Shown here: piece after piece, positions 1 through 6,353 of the stretch
Layout of the letters: each line of letters starts with the position of its first letter
Position numbering within the stretch: position 1 is the stretch's first letter
Assembly (NCBI GenBank): GCA_030152125.1
Contig: JASLIR010000019.1
Location: forward strand, 1-19,733
Reading direction: 5' to 3'
DNA length: 19,733 nt
Source of the DNA: Alkanindiges sp.
GTDB taxonomy: Bacteria; Pseudomonadota; Gammaproteobacteria; Pseudomonadales; Moraxellaceae
Position numbers and translations under genes: made by a program
The notes under the pieces: generated by a model
Databases searched by the model: none
What the model saw: the letters and a program-made list of their open reading frames with translations, nothing else
Told to the model about the DNA's origin: nothing

Positions 1-1017
1 GCCGGGGAAGTGTTCCATAAAAAAATCCTGCTGGATAAGCAGCCGGTTGGTGACATTGAGCTGACGCTGATTGAACCCAGCTTTGGCGAAATCATCCGTG
101 ACCAGTGGTTGCCTTTATTGTTGGCGGCACTGATTCATATCCTGTTGTGGTTGTTATACCGGGTGATAGCCCGCCCAACCCGCAGTGAGTATCTGGCAAC
201 CCTAGCGCGCGAACGCCAGTTAAAGGAGCAGGTGTCGGCCTTAAAACTGACCGTGGAAACTGCCCAAAAAAATGCCGTGATTGCCCAGGCACTGGCGCAG
301 CAGAAAAAAGAAGGCATTACTGGCCAGCCGGCCCCGGCTCAGCCAGCCGAGCCCTTGCCGCCACAAACAGCGGCCTATGTACTGCATATCAGTTTTGCTG
401 ACCCCAAGCAGTTGCTGGGTACGCTGAGCCCTGGCCTGGCACGTCCTTATTTTAATTTGTGCCAGACCCTGCTGGAGCAGGCCATGGAACAAACTAGGCA
501 ACAAATGCAGGTGGCGGTTGATTGCACCCTGCTGCAATCGTTTGGTGAAAACGGCGCCGTGGTTGCAGTTAACAAGAATGAAAAAACCACCACTGCCAAT
601 ATCGCGCTATTTCTGGTCAAGCTGGGCAAGCTGTTTAATGAGCTGACGGATATTGTGTATCGTCGTCATCGTGAAATTAAGCGGTTTGCCTTGCATACCC
701 GGTGTGCCGTGACCGAGCAACAGGTAGGGCATCCGGCGCAGGCTTTGGCGCAAGGGTTGATCCAGCATGTAAACAGCAATGAGCTGGCTGTGCATGTGTC
801 TGATGAACAGGTATTGCTGGTACAGCAGTATTTCCAGCTGGCACCGTTAACTAATCCCACTGATGCCCAGATGCGTGAAGCCCTGATGGTGATTGCCATG
901 AATGTGGAGTGTGCCAAATTTGTAGCCCAGGCCAGGGATCGTATTCTGGTCGGTGAGAAAAAAGCAGAACCAAAACCCAGTGCGGAAGCGCAGTCGGTTT
1001 CAGAAACGCAAGAGTGA
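1..1017 (+). CDS. Membrane-anchored sensor-like protein, 5' truncated by window edge
   Basis: The reading frame is open to base 1 (codons for A-G-E precede the first GTG at 10), and no Shine-Dalgarno precedes that GTG, so the true start probably lies outside the window. Numbered from the GTG, residues 1-32 look like the end of an extracytoplasmic domain. Residues 33-54 form one strong transmembrane helix ending in basic residues, followed by a charged coiled-coil-like stretch (about 60-102) and a Pro/Ala linker (about 104-120). The C-terminal part (about 122-300) is a soluble alpha/beta domain whose layout recalls a degenerate class III cyclase fold (SFADP near its start, later FALHTRCAV), without a full metal or substrate set. 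The overall plan (periplasmic sensor, TM, cytoplasmic output) would fit an Smp/AhpA-type or cyclase-like membrane protein, but I do not recognise the family. It ends in a Lys/Glu/Ser-rich tail. Confidence 0.7.
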   Translation, partial: AGEVFHKKILLDKQPVGDIELTLIEPSFGEIIRDQWLPLLLAALIHILLWLLYRVIARPTRSEYLATLARERQLKEQVSALKLTVETAQKNAVIAQALAQQKKEGITGQPAPAQPAEPLPPQTAAYVLHISFADPKQLLGTLSPGLARPYFNLCQTLLEQAMEQTRQQMQVAVDCTLLQSFGENGAVVAVNKNEKTTTANIALFLVKLGKLFNELTDIVYRRHREIKRFALHTRCAVTEQQVGHPAQALAQGLIQHVNSNELAVHVSDEQVLLVQQYFQLAPLTNPTDAQMREALMVIAMNVECAKFVAQARDRILVGEKKAEPKPSAEAQSVSETQE

Positions 1018-1036
1018 ATGCTTAGGCTTTAAGCAT

Positions 1037-1065
1037 AAAAAAGATGGCGTAATGCCATCTTTTTT
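1037..1065. terminator. Bidirectional intrinsic terminator
   Basis: A perfect 12-bp hairpin: left arm 1037-1048 (six A then GATGGC), 5-nt loop, right arm 1054-1065 (GCCATC then six T). The flanking A and T runs give a U-tract in both directions. It sits between the stop of the upstream plus-strand gene and the stop of the convergent transporter gene, so it probably ends both transcripts. Confidence 0.85.
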
Positions 1066-1083
1066 ATTTTGGCTGGGCCATGC

Positions 1084-1656
1084 TTACAAATATTGCTGCA
1101 CAATCACACCAACACCCACCAGCAGGAAAATGATGGCTGCAATACGGTGAATCAGGGCGATGGGTAGTTTATTGGCCAGTTTGTCGCCAATAAACACAGC
1201 AGGGGCATTGGCAATCATCATGCCGAGGGTGGTGCCCATCAATACCGGTAACAGCGCATCAAAACGGGCGGCCAGCGCGACGGTTGCAATCTGGGTTTTA
1301 TCGCCAATTTCAGCCAGAAAAAATAAAATGAAGGTGGCACCAAATACGCCATATTTTTGCCAGCGTGAAAGGCTGTCTTCATCATTATCCAGTTTATCCG
1401 GAATCAGCATCCAGATTGCCATGCCAATAAAGGACGCTGCCAGCAACCAGCGCATCCAGCCAGCGTTAAAAAATTCCGCCAGCCACTGGCCAAAGGCAGC
1501 CGCAATGGCGTGGTTAAACAGGGTAGCCAGTAAAATGGCAATTAAGATAGGAACGGGTTTACGGTAGCGGGCGGCCAGCAATAAGGCAAGCAGTTGAGTC
1601 TTGTCACCCATTTCTGCCAGGGCAACCAGCCCGGTGGATAGGATAAACGCGTACAT
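1084..1656 (-). CDS. UPF0016/TMEM165-GDT1 family manganese transporter
   Basis: This 190-residue integral membrane protein has two homologous halves, each with the family signature E-x-G-D-K-T-Q (residues 15-21 and 116-122). These acidic motifs form the cation site in the GDT1/TMEM165 family. About six hydrophobic segments are visible, split by an acidic loop (D-N-D-E-D near 90-94). Bacterial members such as Vibrio MneA export Mn2+, and Mn2+ export at the inner membrane is the likely role. The start ATG is at 1654-1656, with only a weak GAG (1665-1667) as ribosome-binding site. That suits translational control by the riboswitch directly upstream, which also supports manganese as substrate. 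The transcript is monocistronic and ends at the shared terminator. Confidence 0.92.
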   Translation of the reverse strand: MYAFILSTGLVALAEMGDKTQLLALLLAARYRKPVPILIAILLATLFNHAIAAAFGQWLAEFFNAGWMRWLLAASFIGMAIWMLIPDKLDNDEDSLSRWQKYGVFGATFILFFLAEIGDKTQIATVALAARFDALLPVLMGTTLGMMIANAPAVFIGDKLANKLPIALIHRIAAIIFLLVGVGVIVQQYL

Positions 1657-1664
1657 AGAATGGT

Positions 1665-1768
1665 CTCAGGCTGGCAATAAATAACCATGACTCTATGTGC
1701 TGCCAGCCTAATACACCCGGAAACAAACGCTAGGGAAGGTTTGCCCTTGATGCAGCATATAGAGTCAT
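1665..1768 (-). promoter_or_regulatory. Riboswitch expression platform with two competing hairpins
   Basis: On the minus-strand RNA, ATGACTCTATATGCTGC (1768-1752) pairs with GCAGCACATAGAGTCAT (1703-1687), 16 of 17 positions. A second stem pairs AGGCTGGCA (1709-1701) with TGCCAGCCT (1676-1668), 9 of 9, and ends directly against the weak GAG ribosome-binding site (1667-1665). The two helices share bases 1701-1703, and the loop of the second contains the arm of the first, so they compete. The first also shares 1764-1768 with P1 of the aptamer. There is no U-tract, so control of translation initiation is more likely than attenuation. Which state Mn2+ favours is inferred (gene ON), not shown. Confidence 0.65.
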
Positions 1769-1918
1769 TGGTCTTGCCTGTCGAGATTGGGTTAAACCCG
1801 GATTCGATTACAGCCGCCATGTATCAGGCCAAAAATGACAGGATACAAGTATGTTGACGACTGCCTGCAGTGAGCGCTTAAGAAATTGGCCCAGCAGCAG
1901 TAGCTACTCCCCAGTGAC
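1764..1918 (-). promoter_or_regulatory. yybP-ykoY manganese riboswitch aptamer
   Basis: Reading the minus strand, the hallmark GGGGAGTAGC of the yybP-ykoY class occurs at 1912-1903. It is followed by GTCGTCAACATAC near 1861-1849 and by GGCAAGACC near 1779-1771, the conserved blocks I associate with proteobacterial members. A P1 helix can be drawn between GTCACTGG (1918-1911) and CCAATGAC (1771-1764) with one mismatch. The element starts where the predicted transcript starts and lies in the leader of a TMEM165-type transporter, a typical partner. The call is from motif recognition; an Rfam covariance search was not run. Confidence 0.85.
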
Positions 1919-1924
1919 AGCCCT

Positions 1925-1953
1925 ATTATAAATGCCGGCTACAGGATTGCCAA
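1925..1953 (-). promoter_or_regulatory. Sigma70 promoter of the manganese riboswitch/transporter
   Basis: Minus-strand -35 TTGGCA (1953-1948), 17-bp spacer, and a perfect -10 TATAAT (1930-1925). The expected transcript start near 1918 coincides with the first base of the riboswitch P1 helix, which makes the prediction self-consistent. Confidence 0.8.
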
Positions 1954-2276
1954 ATTATTTTTGTAGTTGCTTAAGTAAGTGCTTAATAATTTTGGTTTGA
2001 TGGCTGCCCAGTAACTGTTAATGCAAAAATCCTATATTTTAGAATGGTGATAAATATCATTATGATATAAAAATATAAAAGCAAACAAATTATTGCTGTG
2101 TCAGCACGGTCAACCAGCCGCAGCCCTTGTGCTGTATAATTAATCGTGCACCGGCAGGTGCAAATACGGGAAAATTTTATAAAAACCCGTTAGAATAGCT
2201 GCCAAAATTAGGGCAGGCTGTTACTGACACCGGGCCTAACCCCCTGCACAGGCAGACTTTAAGAAGGTAGCGTTGA
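1954..2276 (+). other. Intergenic leader upstream of ribBA
   Basis: No gene is seen in this AT-rich stretch. A TATAAT (2135-2140) is a possible -10 for ribBA, with a poor -35, and it is preceded by an inverted repeat CAGCAC/GTGCTG (2102-2107, 2129-2134). A small hairpin ACGGG...CCCGT spans 2166-2190 in the presumed leader. A good ribosome-binding site (GAAGG, 2263-2267) lies 9 nt before the ribBA ATG. The conserved boxes of an FMN riboswitch are not visible. Confidence 0.4.
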
Positions 2277-3380
2277 ATGAAGCTCAACACTGTTGAAGAG
2301 CTGGTAAGCGACATCCGTGCCGGTCGCATGGTCATTCTGATGGATGATGAAGATCGTGAAAATGAAGGTGATCTGATCATGGCCGCCACGCAGGTGCGTC
2401 CTGAAGATATTAACTTCATGATTACCCATGCACGCGGTCTGGTATGCCTGACCTTATCCAAGGATCGCTGCAAGCAGTTGAATCTGCCTTTAATGGTAGA
2501 CCGCAATGGTGCGCAGCATGGTACCAACTTCACCTTGTCCATTGAGGCAGCAGAAGGTGTGTCTACCGGTATTTCTGCCGCAGAGCGTGCGCGTACCATT
2601 CAGGCCGCCGTTGCACCTTATGCCAAGCCAACTGATATTGTGCAGCCGGGGCATATTTTCCCGTTAATGGCGCAACCGGGTGGGGTATTGCACCGCGCCG
2701 GGCATACTGAAGCAGGTTGTGACCTGGCCCGGCTGGCTGGGCTGGAACCCGCCTCGGTCATTTGTGAAATTATTAAGGAAGACGGCGAAATGGCGCGCCG
2801 CCCTGACCTGGAAGTTTTTGCCGAAAAGCATGGCATCAAGATTGGCACCATTGCCGACCTGATCCACTACCGTATGCTGAATGAAAAAACCATTGAGCAT
2901 CTGGATGAGCAGACACTGGATACCGAATATGGCCAGTTCCAGTTACACCGCTATCGCGAAATTGGCAGCCCGGACATTCATCTGGCACTGGTAAAAGGTA
3001 AGCCAAGTGAAGGCGTGACCACAGTGCGTGTGCATGGCTTTAATCCGGTTAAGGATTTATTGCATATAAAGTCGGCCGTGCAGCACAGCTGGCACCTGGA
3101 CAGTGTATTAAAAACACTGGCGGCTAGCGATCGTGGTGTGCTGGTATGGATTGGCCAGCCACTGGAAGACCTGGGCCAGGCAATTTCTGCGCTGAATGCT
3201 GAAAGCAAGCCAAGTTCTACGGCACTATCGCAGCAATATCGTACCATTGGCGTAGGTGCACAAATTTTACGTGATGTGGGCGTACAGCAAATGCGTTTAC
3301 TGAGCTCACCTTTGCGTTTTAATGCTTTATCTGGTTTTGACCTGGAAGTGGTGGAATACGTTTCACCGGTAGCCCAGTAA
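2277..3380 (+). CDS. ribBA: RibBA-type 3,4-dihydroxy-2-butanone-4-phosphate synthase with degenerate GTP cyclohydrolase II domain
   Basis: The N-terminal half (about 1-200) is a full DHBP synthase: DDEDREN at 23-29 (acidic metal/substrate loop), THARG at 50-54, HGTNFT at 81-86, and GHIFPL plus RAGHTEA at 125-146. It converts ribulose 5-phosphate to DHBP and formate in riboflavin synthesis. The C-terminal half (about 205-365) keeps the GTP cyclohydrolase II fold outline but lacks the three zinc cysteines and the R-Q-E-G-R catalytic segment, so it should not cleave GTP. This matches the proteins called RibBX, and a separate RibA is expected elsewhere in the genome. The length of 367 is normal for the fused family. 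It is the first gene of a block with ribH (39-nt gap) and nusB. Confidence 0.93.
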   Translation: MKLNTVEELVSDIRAGRMVILMDDEDRENEGDLIMAATQVRPEDINFMITHARGLVCLTLSKDRCKQLNLPLMVDRNGAQHGTNFTLSIEAAEGVSTGISAAERARTIQAAVAPYAKPTDIVQPGHIFPLMAQPGGVLHRAGHTEAGCDLARLAGLEPASVICEIIKEDGEMARRPDLEVFAEKHGIKIGTIADLIHYRMLNEKTIEHLDEQTLDTEYGQFQLHRYREIGSPDIHLALVKGKPSEGVTTVRVHGFNPVKDLLHIKSAVQHSWHLDSVLKTLAASDRGVLVWIGQPLEDLGQAISALNAESKPSSTALSQQYRTIGVGAQILRDVGVQQMRLLSSPLRFNALSGFDLEVVEYVSPVAQ

Positions 3381-3419
3381 GCCAGCGTTCATATTTATTC
3401 AGTTTTTTAAGGAATCAGC

Positions 3420-3890
3420 ATGAGTATTCGTACAATTGAAGGCCAGTTGCATCAGGGTAATGAAGGGCGTTATGCCATTCTGGTTGGCCGTTTTAACAGC
3501 TTTGTTGTAGAGCATTTGCTGGAAGGTGCACTGGATACCCTGAAGCGCCACGGTGTAAATGATGAGCAAGTAACCATTGTACGTGCCCCGGGTGCCTGGG
3601 AGTTACCTGTGGTAGCCAAAAAACTGGCTGCCAGTGGCAAGTATGATGCCATTATTGCCCTGGGTGCGGTGATTCGTGGTGGTACGGCGCATTTTGAATT
3701 TGTAGCTGGTGAATGTGCCAAAGGCCTGGGTGTGGTTGGTCTGGATTTTGGCCTGCCGGTTATTTTTGGTGTATTGACTACCGATAGTATTGAGCAGTCT
3801 ATTGAGCGTGCCGGTACCAAAGCGGGTAATAAAGGTAGCGAAGCTGCCCTGACAGCCATTGAAATGGTTAATTTGCTGAAGGCGATTTAA
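3420..3890 (+). CDS. ribH: 6,7-dimethyl-8-ribityllumazine synthase
   Basis: This 156-residue lumazine synthase condenses DHBP with 5-amino-6-ribitylaminouracil, the step after RibB. Expected motifs are present: RFN at 24-26, PGAWE at 57-61, [14 protein letters not shown] at 82-95 with the catalytic His91, GVLTTD at 117-122, and an Arg/Lys phosphate site near R130 with GNKG after it. AAGGA at 3409-3413 sits 6 nt before the ATG. Its stop is 4 nt before nusB, so the two are co-transcribed and probably translationally linked. Confidence 0.97.
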   Translation: MSIRTIEGQLHQGNEGRYAILVGRFNSFVVEHLLEGALDTLKRHGVNDEQVTIVRAPGAWELPVVAKKLAASGKYDAIIALGAVIRGGTAHFEFVAGECAKGLGVVGLDFGLPVIFGVLTTDSIEQSIERAGTKAGNKGSEAALTAIEMVNLLKAI

Positions 3891-3894
3891 ACGG

Positions 3895-4332
3895 ATGAAC
3901 AACAGTTATCCAACCACGTTCCCTGCCAAGCGCAAAGCCCGCCGCTTTGCGGTGCAGGGTTTGTACGAATGGCATATGACCAAAAATCCGGTGCATGAGA
4001 TTGAGGCGCGTACGCGTGCTGAAAATGCCATGCACAAAGTGGATATTGCCTACTATCACCAGCTGCTGGCTGGTGTAATCCAGCATACCGAGGCACTGGA
4101 TGAGCTGTTACAGCCGGCGCTGGATCGTGAGATTGCCGTACTGGATGGGGTGGAGCTGGCAATTTTACGCCTGGGTACCTTTGAGCTGCGTGACCGCCTG
4201 GAAGTGCCTTACCGGGTGGTGATTGACGAGGCGATTGAGCTGGCCAAGCACTTTGGTGCGACTGATAGCCATAAATACGTTAATGGTGTGCTGGACAAAC
4301 TGGCAAAAACCCTGAGAAGTGCTGAAAAGTAA
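3895..4332 (+). CDS. nusB: Transcription antitermination factor NusB
   Basis: This 145-residue all-helical protein matches NusB. It has an N-terminal basic segment ([16 protein letters not shown], 13-28), and the C-terminal signature [22 protein letters not shown] followed by [18 protein letters not shown]. NusB binds boxA RNA together with NusE (S10) in rRNA antitermination. The ribH-nusB pair is a classic conserved arrangement. No strong SD lies in the short gap, consistent with coupling to ribH termination. thiL usually follows directly in related genomes, but here about 3.2 kb of other genes intervene. Confidence 0.96.
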   Translation: MNNSYPTTFPAKRKARRFAVQGLYEWHMTKNPVHEIEARTRAENAMHKVDIAYYHQLLAGVIQHTEALDELLQPALDREIAVLDGVELAILRLGTFELRDRLEVPYRVVIDEAIELAKHFGATDSHKYVNGVLDKLAKTLRSAEK

Positions 4333-4371
4333 GTTGCAATATCCGGCAACTCGGGCGTATGATCATTAAAA

Positions 4372-4405
4372 AGCTAAACAAATTTTTATTGCAATTTGTT
4401 TAGCT
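4372..4405. terminator. 13-bp perfect hairpin downstream of nusB
   Basis: AGCTAAACAAATT (4372-4384) pairs with AATTTGTTTAGCT (4393-4405) around an 8-nt loop. On the plus strand it is followed by ATTATAAAC, not a U-tract. On the minus strand it is followed by TTTTT. It may block read-through between nusB and the next module, may terminate minus-strand transcripts, or may be an operator. Confidence 0.5.
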
Positions 4406-4529
4406 ATTATAAACAATAGAATATTAAAAAGATTTATCCAGACAAAAAATGTGATTCTCTACTCCAATATTCCGGTTTTAGTGCAAAAAAACCGGGCAAT
4501 GAAATTTTATAAATTTTTTGTGTTTTTTG

Positions 4530-4559
4530 TTGACTTTGATCACGCTTTTGATATTTAAT
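4530..4559 (+). promoter_or_regulatory. Candidate promoter with FNR/CRP-like site for the roadblock module
   Basis: TTGACT (4530-4535) could be a -35, with TATTTA (4552-4557) or TTTAAT (4554-4559) as -10 at 16 or 18 bp spacing. The same bases form TTGAC-TTTG-ATCAC (4530-4543), matching 8 of 10 positions of an FNR/Anr box. They also fit a CRP-type half-site pair with 6-bp spacing, less well. Overlap of -35 and regulator site would imply repression, but the match is only suggestive. Confidence 0.35.
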
Positions 4560-4623
4560 CACAAACAGGGGATATACTAAATAAGTGCATGGATGTACGG
4601 AATCTCTTTCATACATACGTTAT

Positions 4624-4677
4624 GAGCCTAAAACACTACGGTGTGTCATTGTTAAGAAATAATGAACATTTAGGCTT
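4624..4677 (+). promoter_or_regulatory. Candidate three-way-junction RNA in the 5' leader
   Basis: The closing helix AGCCTAAA (4625-4632) with TTTAGGCT (4669-4676) is perfect over 8 bp. Inside it lie two independent hairpins: ACAC-TACG-GTGT (4633-4644, with a TACG tetraloop) and CATTGTT-AAGA-AATAATG (4647-4664, 7 bp including one G-U). The linkers are 2 and 4 nt. All three helices are compatible at once. It sits about 70 nt upstream of the first roadblock gene, in the likely leader. I do not recognise it as a known RNA family. Confidence 0.45.
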
Positions 4678-4703
4678 GTGCTTGTCGAACATATTCTCTG
4701 GTC

Positions 4704-4731
4704 AAGATTTCAAAATGGATTAAATCTTTAT
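4704..4731 (+). terminator. Attenuator-like hairpin just before the first roadblock gene
   Basis: AAGATTT (4704-4710) pairs with AAATCTT (4722-4728) around an 11-nt loop, followed by TTATT. It is AT-only and weak, and ends 2-5 nt before the AGAGG ribosome-binding site (4733-4737). It could act as a weak attenuator or modulate ribosome access. Confidence 0.3.
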
Positions 4732-4746
4732 TAGAGGTTACTCAAT

Positions 4747-5103
4747 ATGGCTAAGCTTTCTCTAGACCCGCTAGGTCGCATCGATGGTTTCATGGCTGTT
4801 GCACTGGTTGATTCCGGCAGCGGTCTGGCACTGGCAACTTTAGGTTCCGGTATTGACCTTGAACTGGCTGCTGCTGGTAACACGGAAGTGGTACGCGCAA
4901 AACGCAAAGTAGCAAGTGCACTGAAACTGAATGACAACATTGAAGACATTCTGATCACGCTGGGTAAACAGTACCACGTGATTCGCCCGCTGGATCGCAA
5001 TCCTGAATTTTTCCTGTACCTGGTGCTGGATCGTCAGAAGTCTAACCTGGCAATGGCTCGTCACGAGCTGAAATCCTTTGAAAAAGAACTGGATTTCTCG
5101 TAA
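4747..5103 (+). CDS. Roadblock/LC7-like small protein (first of two)
   Basis: This 118-residue soluble protein has no signal or membrane segment. The order of elements fits the roadblock/LC7 fold: a first strand with [10 protein letters not shown] (13-22), a turn G-S-G-L-A-L-A, a helix rich in Ala/Val (43-60), then strands E-D-I-L-I-T-L (66-72), Y-H-V-I-R-P-L and F-F-L-Y-L-V-L-D (87-94), and a final helix with [11 protein letters not shown]. Such proteins bind and regulate small Ras-like GTPases, and one is encoded two genes downstream. A good SD (AGAGG, 4733-4737) lies 9 nt before the ATG. A hairpin follows the gene, so it may be expressed above the rest of the module. The family call is from pattern, not search. 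Confidence 0.75.
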   Translation: MAKLSLDPLGRIDGFMAVALVDSGSGLALATLGSGIDLELAAAGNTEVVRAKRKVASALKLNDNIEDILITLGKQYHVIRPLDRNPEFFLYLVLDRQKSNLAMARHELKSFEKELDFS

Positions 5104-5120
5104 TTCTGCTGTAGCTGTAT

Positions 5121-5159
5121 ATGCGGTGGTTGAAGGGGGCTTCTGTCCACCGCATTTAA
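5121..5159 (+). terminator. Terminator/attenuator hairpin after the first roadblock gene
   Basis: ATGCGGTGG (5121-5129) pairs perfectly with CCACCGCAT (5147-5155), with an inner GAAG/CTTC stem, followed by TTAATT. The short U-tract suggests partial termination, letting some transcription reach the downstream genes. Confidence 0.6.
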
Positions 5160-5213
5160 TTCATAAAAGTAAGTTGCGCAATTTGGCGTACAGAAACAAA
5201 GACAGAGAGCATC

Positions 5214-6290
5214 ATGACGCAAACCTTTCGAACCGCGATGGTCGGATTAGGACGCTCCGATGTCGTTGCATTACGTCAGACATTCCAAAATATTTTCCGT
5301 GATGACCCGTACCAGTTTGACTGGGTAACGGCGGATGAGCCACAGCTGGACATCCTGCTGGTTAACAGTTTTTTTACGGCATCAACCAGTATTCAGAAAA
5401 TCATGCAGCAGGATCAGGTGTCGTGCCTGATTGTTGATCATGAACCCAATCCATTGTCCATTACTGCAGACAGTATGCATTTGCCAATCCAGGAAACTGG
5501 CAGTATTGTCGAATGGTTTCATCAGGTTGTGCTGCATAACAAGCAGGTCTATGCCAGCGAACCACCCGTTGCAGTAACTGCACCTGTACCTGCGGCAGCA
5601 AGGCAGGCCGAACGCCCGGTGATTAAGGAAACGGTGAGCAAGTTGCCCCCTGCGCCTGTGCAAAGCAAGGTTGTGCCGGCGGCAGGGCAGGATCGTCAGA
5701 GTATCCGCGATATTATAAATGCCGTACTGGGCAAAAAAACCGGGGTATGGGCATTAACCGACCAGCAGGGCTTAAACCTGGCAGTCGTGGATATTCCGCA
5801 GCAGCTGGCCTGGGTGATGCCGGACTACCAGCAGCAAAAATCCCGTGTGCGTTTACCGCTTACCTTGAGTTCAGATTATCAGGCACCTGCCAGTTTTCTG
5901 GCCAGGGACTTGAAGCAATGGTTATGGCAACTGGCTTGGGACATGGAAGGCGAGCATGCCTTGCTGGATAAAAACACCGTTTATGTGCTGAAAAGCTGGC
6001 CGCAGCCTTCAGCCAGCAATCAAAAAACCTTGCTACCGGCCTGTGCCTATTTAAAAAACAAGCCAGCCAGTGCCGAACAGCTTGGGCGTGAGTTGCGCCT
6101 GCCTTTAACCGATATCCAGCGCTTATTTACTGCGTGTTTCGCGGTTGGTTTTGCAGATGAGTTTAATCGTGATATACATGGTGCCATGCAGGATACAAGC
6201 AGCGTTTCTGCTGAGCAGGCAGAACCCACAGAGCAAGGTTCGTTCCTGCGCGGGTTCTTATCCAGGTTCCGGCAAAAACTGGGTCTTTAA
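5214..6290 (+). CDS. Two-part protein of unknown function: receiver-like N-terminus and winged-helix-like C-terminus
   Basis: 358 residues, cytoplasmic. Residues 1-110 look like an alpha/beta receiver-type fold (strands A-M-V-G-L, I-L-L-V-N-S, C-L-I-V-D), but without the expected phosphoacceptor arrangement. A Pro/Ala/Val linker (118-158) follows. Residues 160-275 form an alpha/beta domain of unknown type (V-W-A-L-T near 179, a Trp-rich L-K-Q-W-L-W-Q-L-A-W-D, then V-Y-V-L-K-S-W-P-Q-P). Residues 280-320 resemble a winged helix (E-Q-L-G-R-E-L-R-L-P-L, then L-F-T-A-C-F-A-V-G-F-A). The tail ends in a basic helix. I have a general impression that proteins with this ending occur next to COG2229-type GTPases in proteobacteria, but cannot verify it. 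Its place between the roadblock and GTPase genes suggests a GTPase partner or output adaptor. The SD is weak (AGAGAG, 5204-5209). Confidence 0.75.
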   Translation: MTQTFRTAMVGLGRSDVVALRQTFQNIFRDDPYQFDWVTADEPQLDILLVNSFFTASTSIQKIMQQDQVSCLIVDHEPNPLSITADSMHLPIQETGSIVEWFHQVVLHNKQVYASEPPVAVTAPVPAAARQAERPVIKETVSKLPPAPVQSKVVPAAGQDRQSIRDIINAVLGKKTGVWALTDQQGLNLAVVDIPQQLAWVMPDYQQQKSRVRLPLTLSSDYQAPASFLARDLKQWLWQLAWDMEGEHALLDKNTVYVLKSWPQPSASNQKTLLPACAYLKNKPASAEQLGRELRLPLTDIQRLFTACFAVGFADEFNRDIHGAMQDTSSVSAEQAEPTEQGSFLRGFLSRFRQKLGL

Positions 6291-6318
6291 GGTTAAAGTT
6301 TATAAGCTTAACCTTTTT
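6289..6318 (+). terminator. Terminator/attenuator hairpin between the unknown gene and the GTPase gene
   Basis: AAGGTTAA (6289-6296, overlapping the stop codon) pairs with TTAACCTT (6308-6315) around an 11-nt loop, and continues into TTT (6316-6318). It is A/T-rich and probably inefficient. Confidence 0.5.
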
Positions 6319-6353
6319 AAGGTTTAAAAAATAACGCGGGTGGGAAGCAGGGA

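Larger units (their letters stand above)
4333..4746 (+). other. AT-rich structured intergenic region before the roadblock/GTPase module
   Basis: A 414-bp stretch with no convincing gene and markedly lower GC than its flanks. It holds two hairpins (4372-4405 and 4472-4495, the latter with 8-bp arms CCGGTTTT/AAAACCGG), a promoter candidate with a possible FNR/CRP-type site (4530-4559), a three-way-junction RNA candidate (4624-4677) and an attenuator-like hairpin (4704-4731). A poor 44-codon ORF (4589-4723) overlaps the RNA structure and lacks a ribosome-binding site. Confidence 0.6.

Noticed and set aside
1160..1567. 135-codon plus-strand ORF opposite the manganese transporter gene
   Set aside because: Antisense shadow of a clearly conserved membrane protein with repeated EGDKTQ-type motifs.
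1954..2276. Possible FMN riboswitch upstream of ribBA
   Set aside because: The conserved RFN-element sequence blocks are not seen. Only a small hairpin and a -10 candidate are present.
2177..2599. 140-codon minus-strand ORF over the start of ribBA
   Set aside because: Shadow of the ribBA coding frame, low-complexity Arg/Ser-rich translation, no family resemblance.
4589..4723. 44-codon plus-strand ORF in the nusB-roadblock intergenic region
   Set aside because: No ribosome-binding site near its ATG, very AT-rich, and it runs through a well-formed RNA structure. Kept only as an alternative reading.
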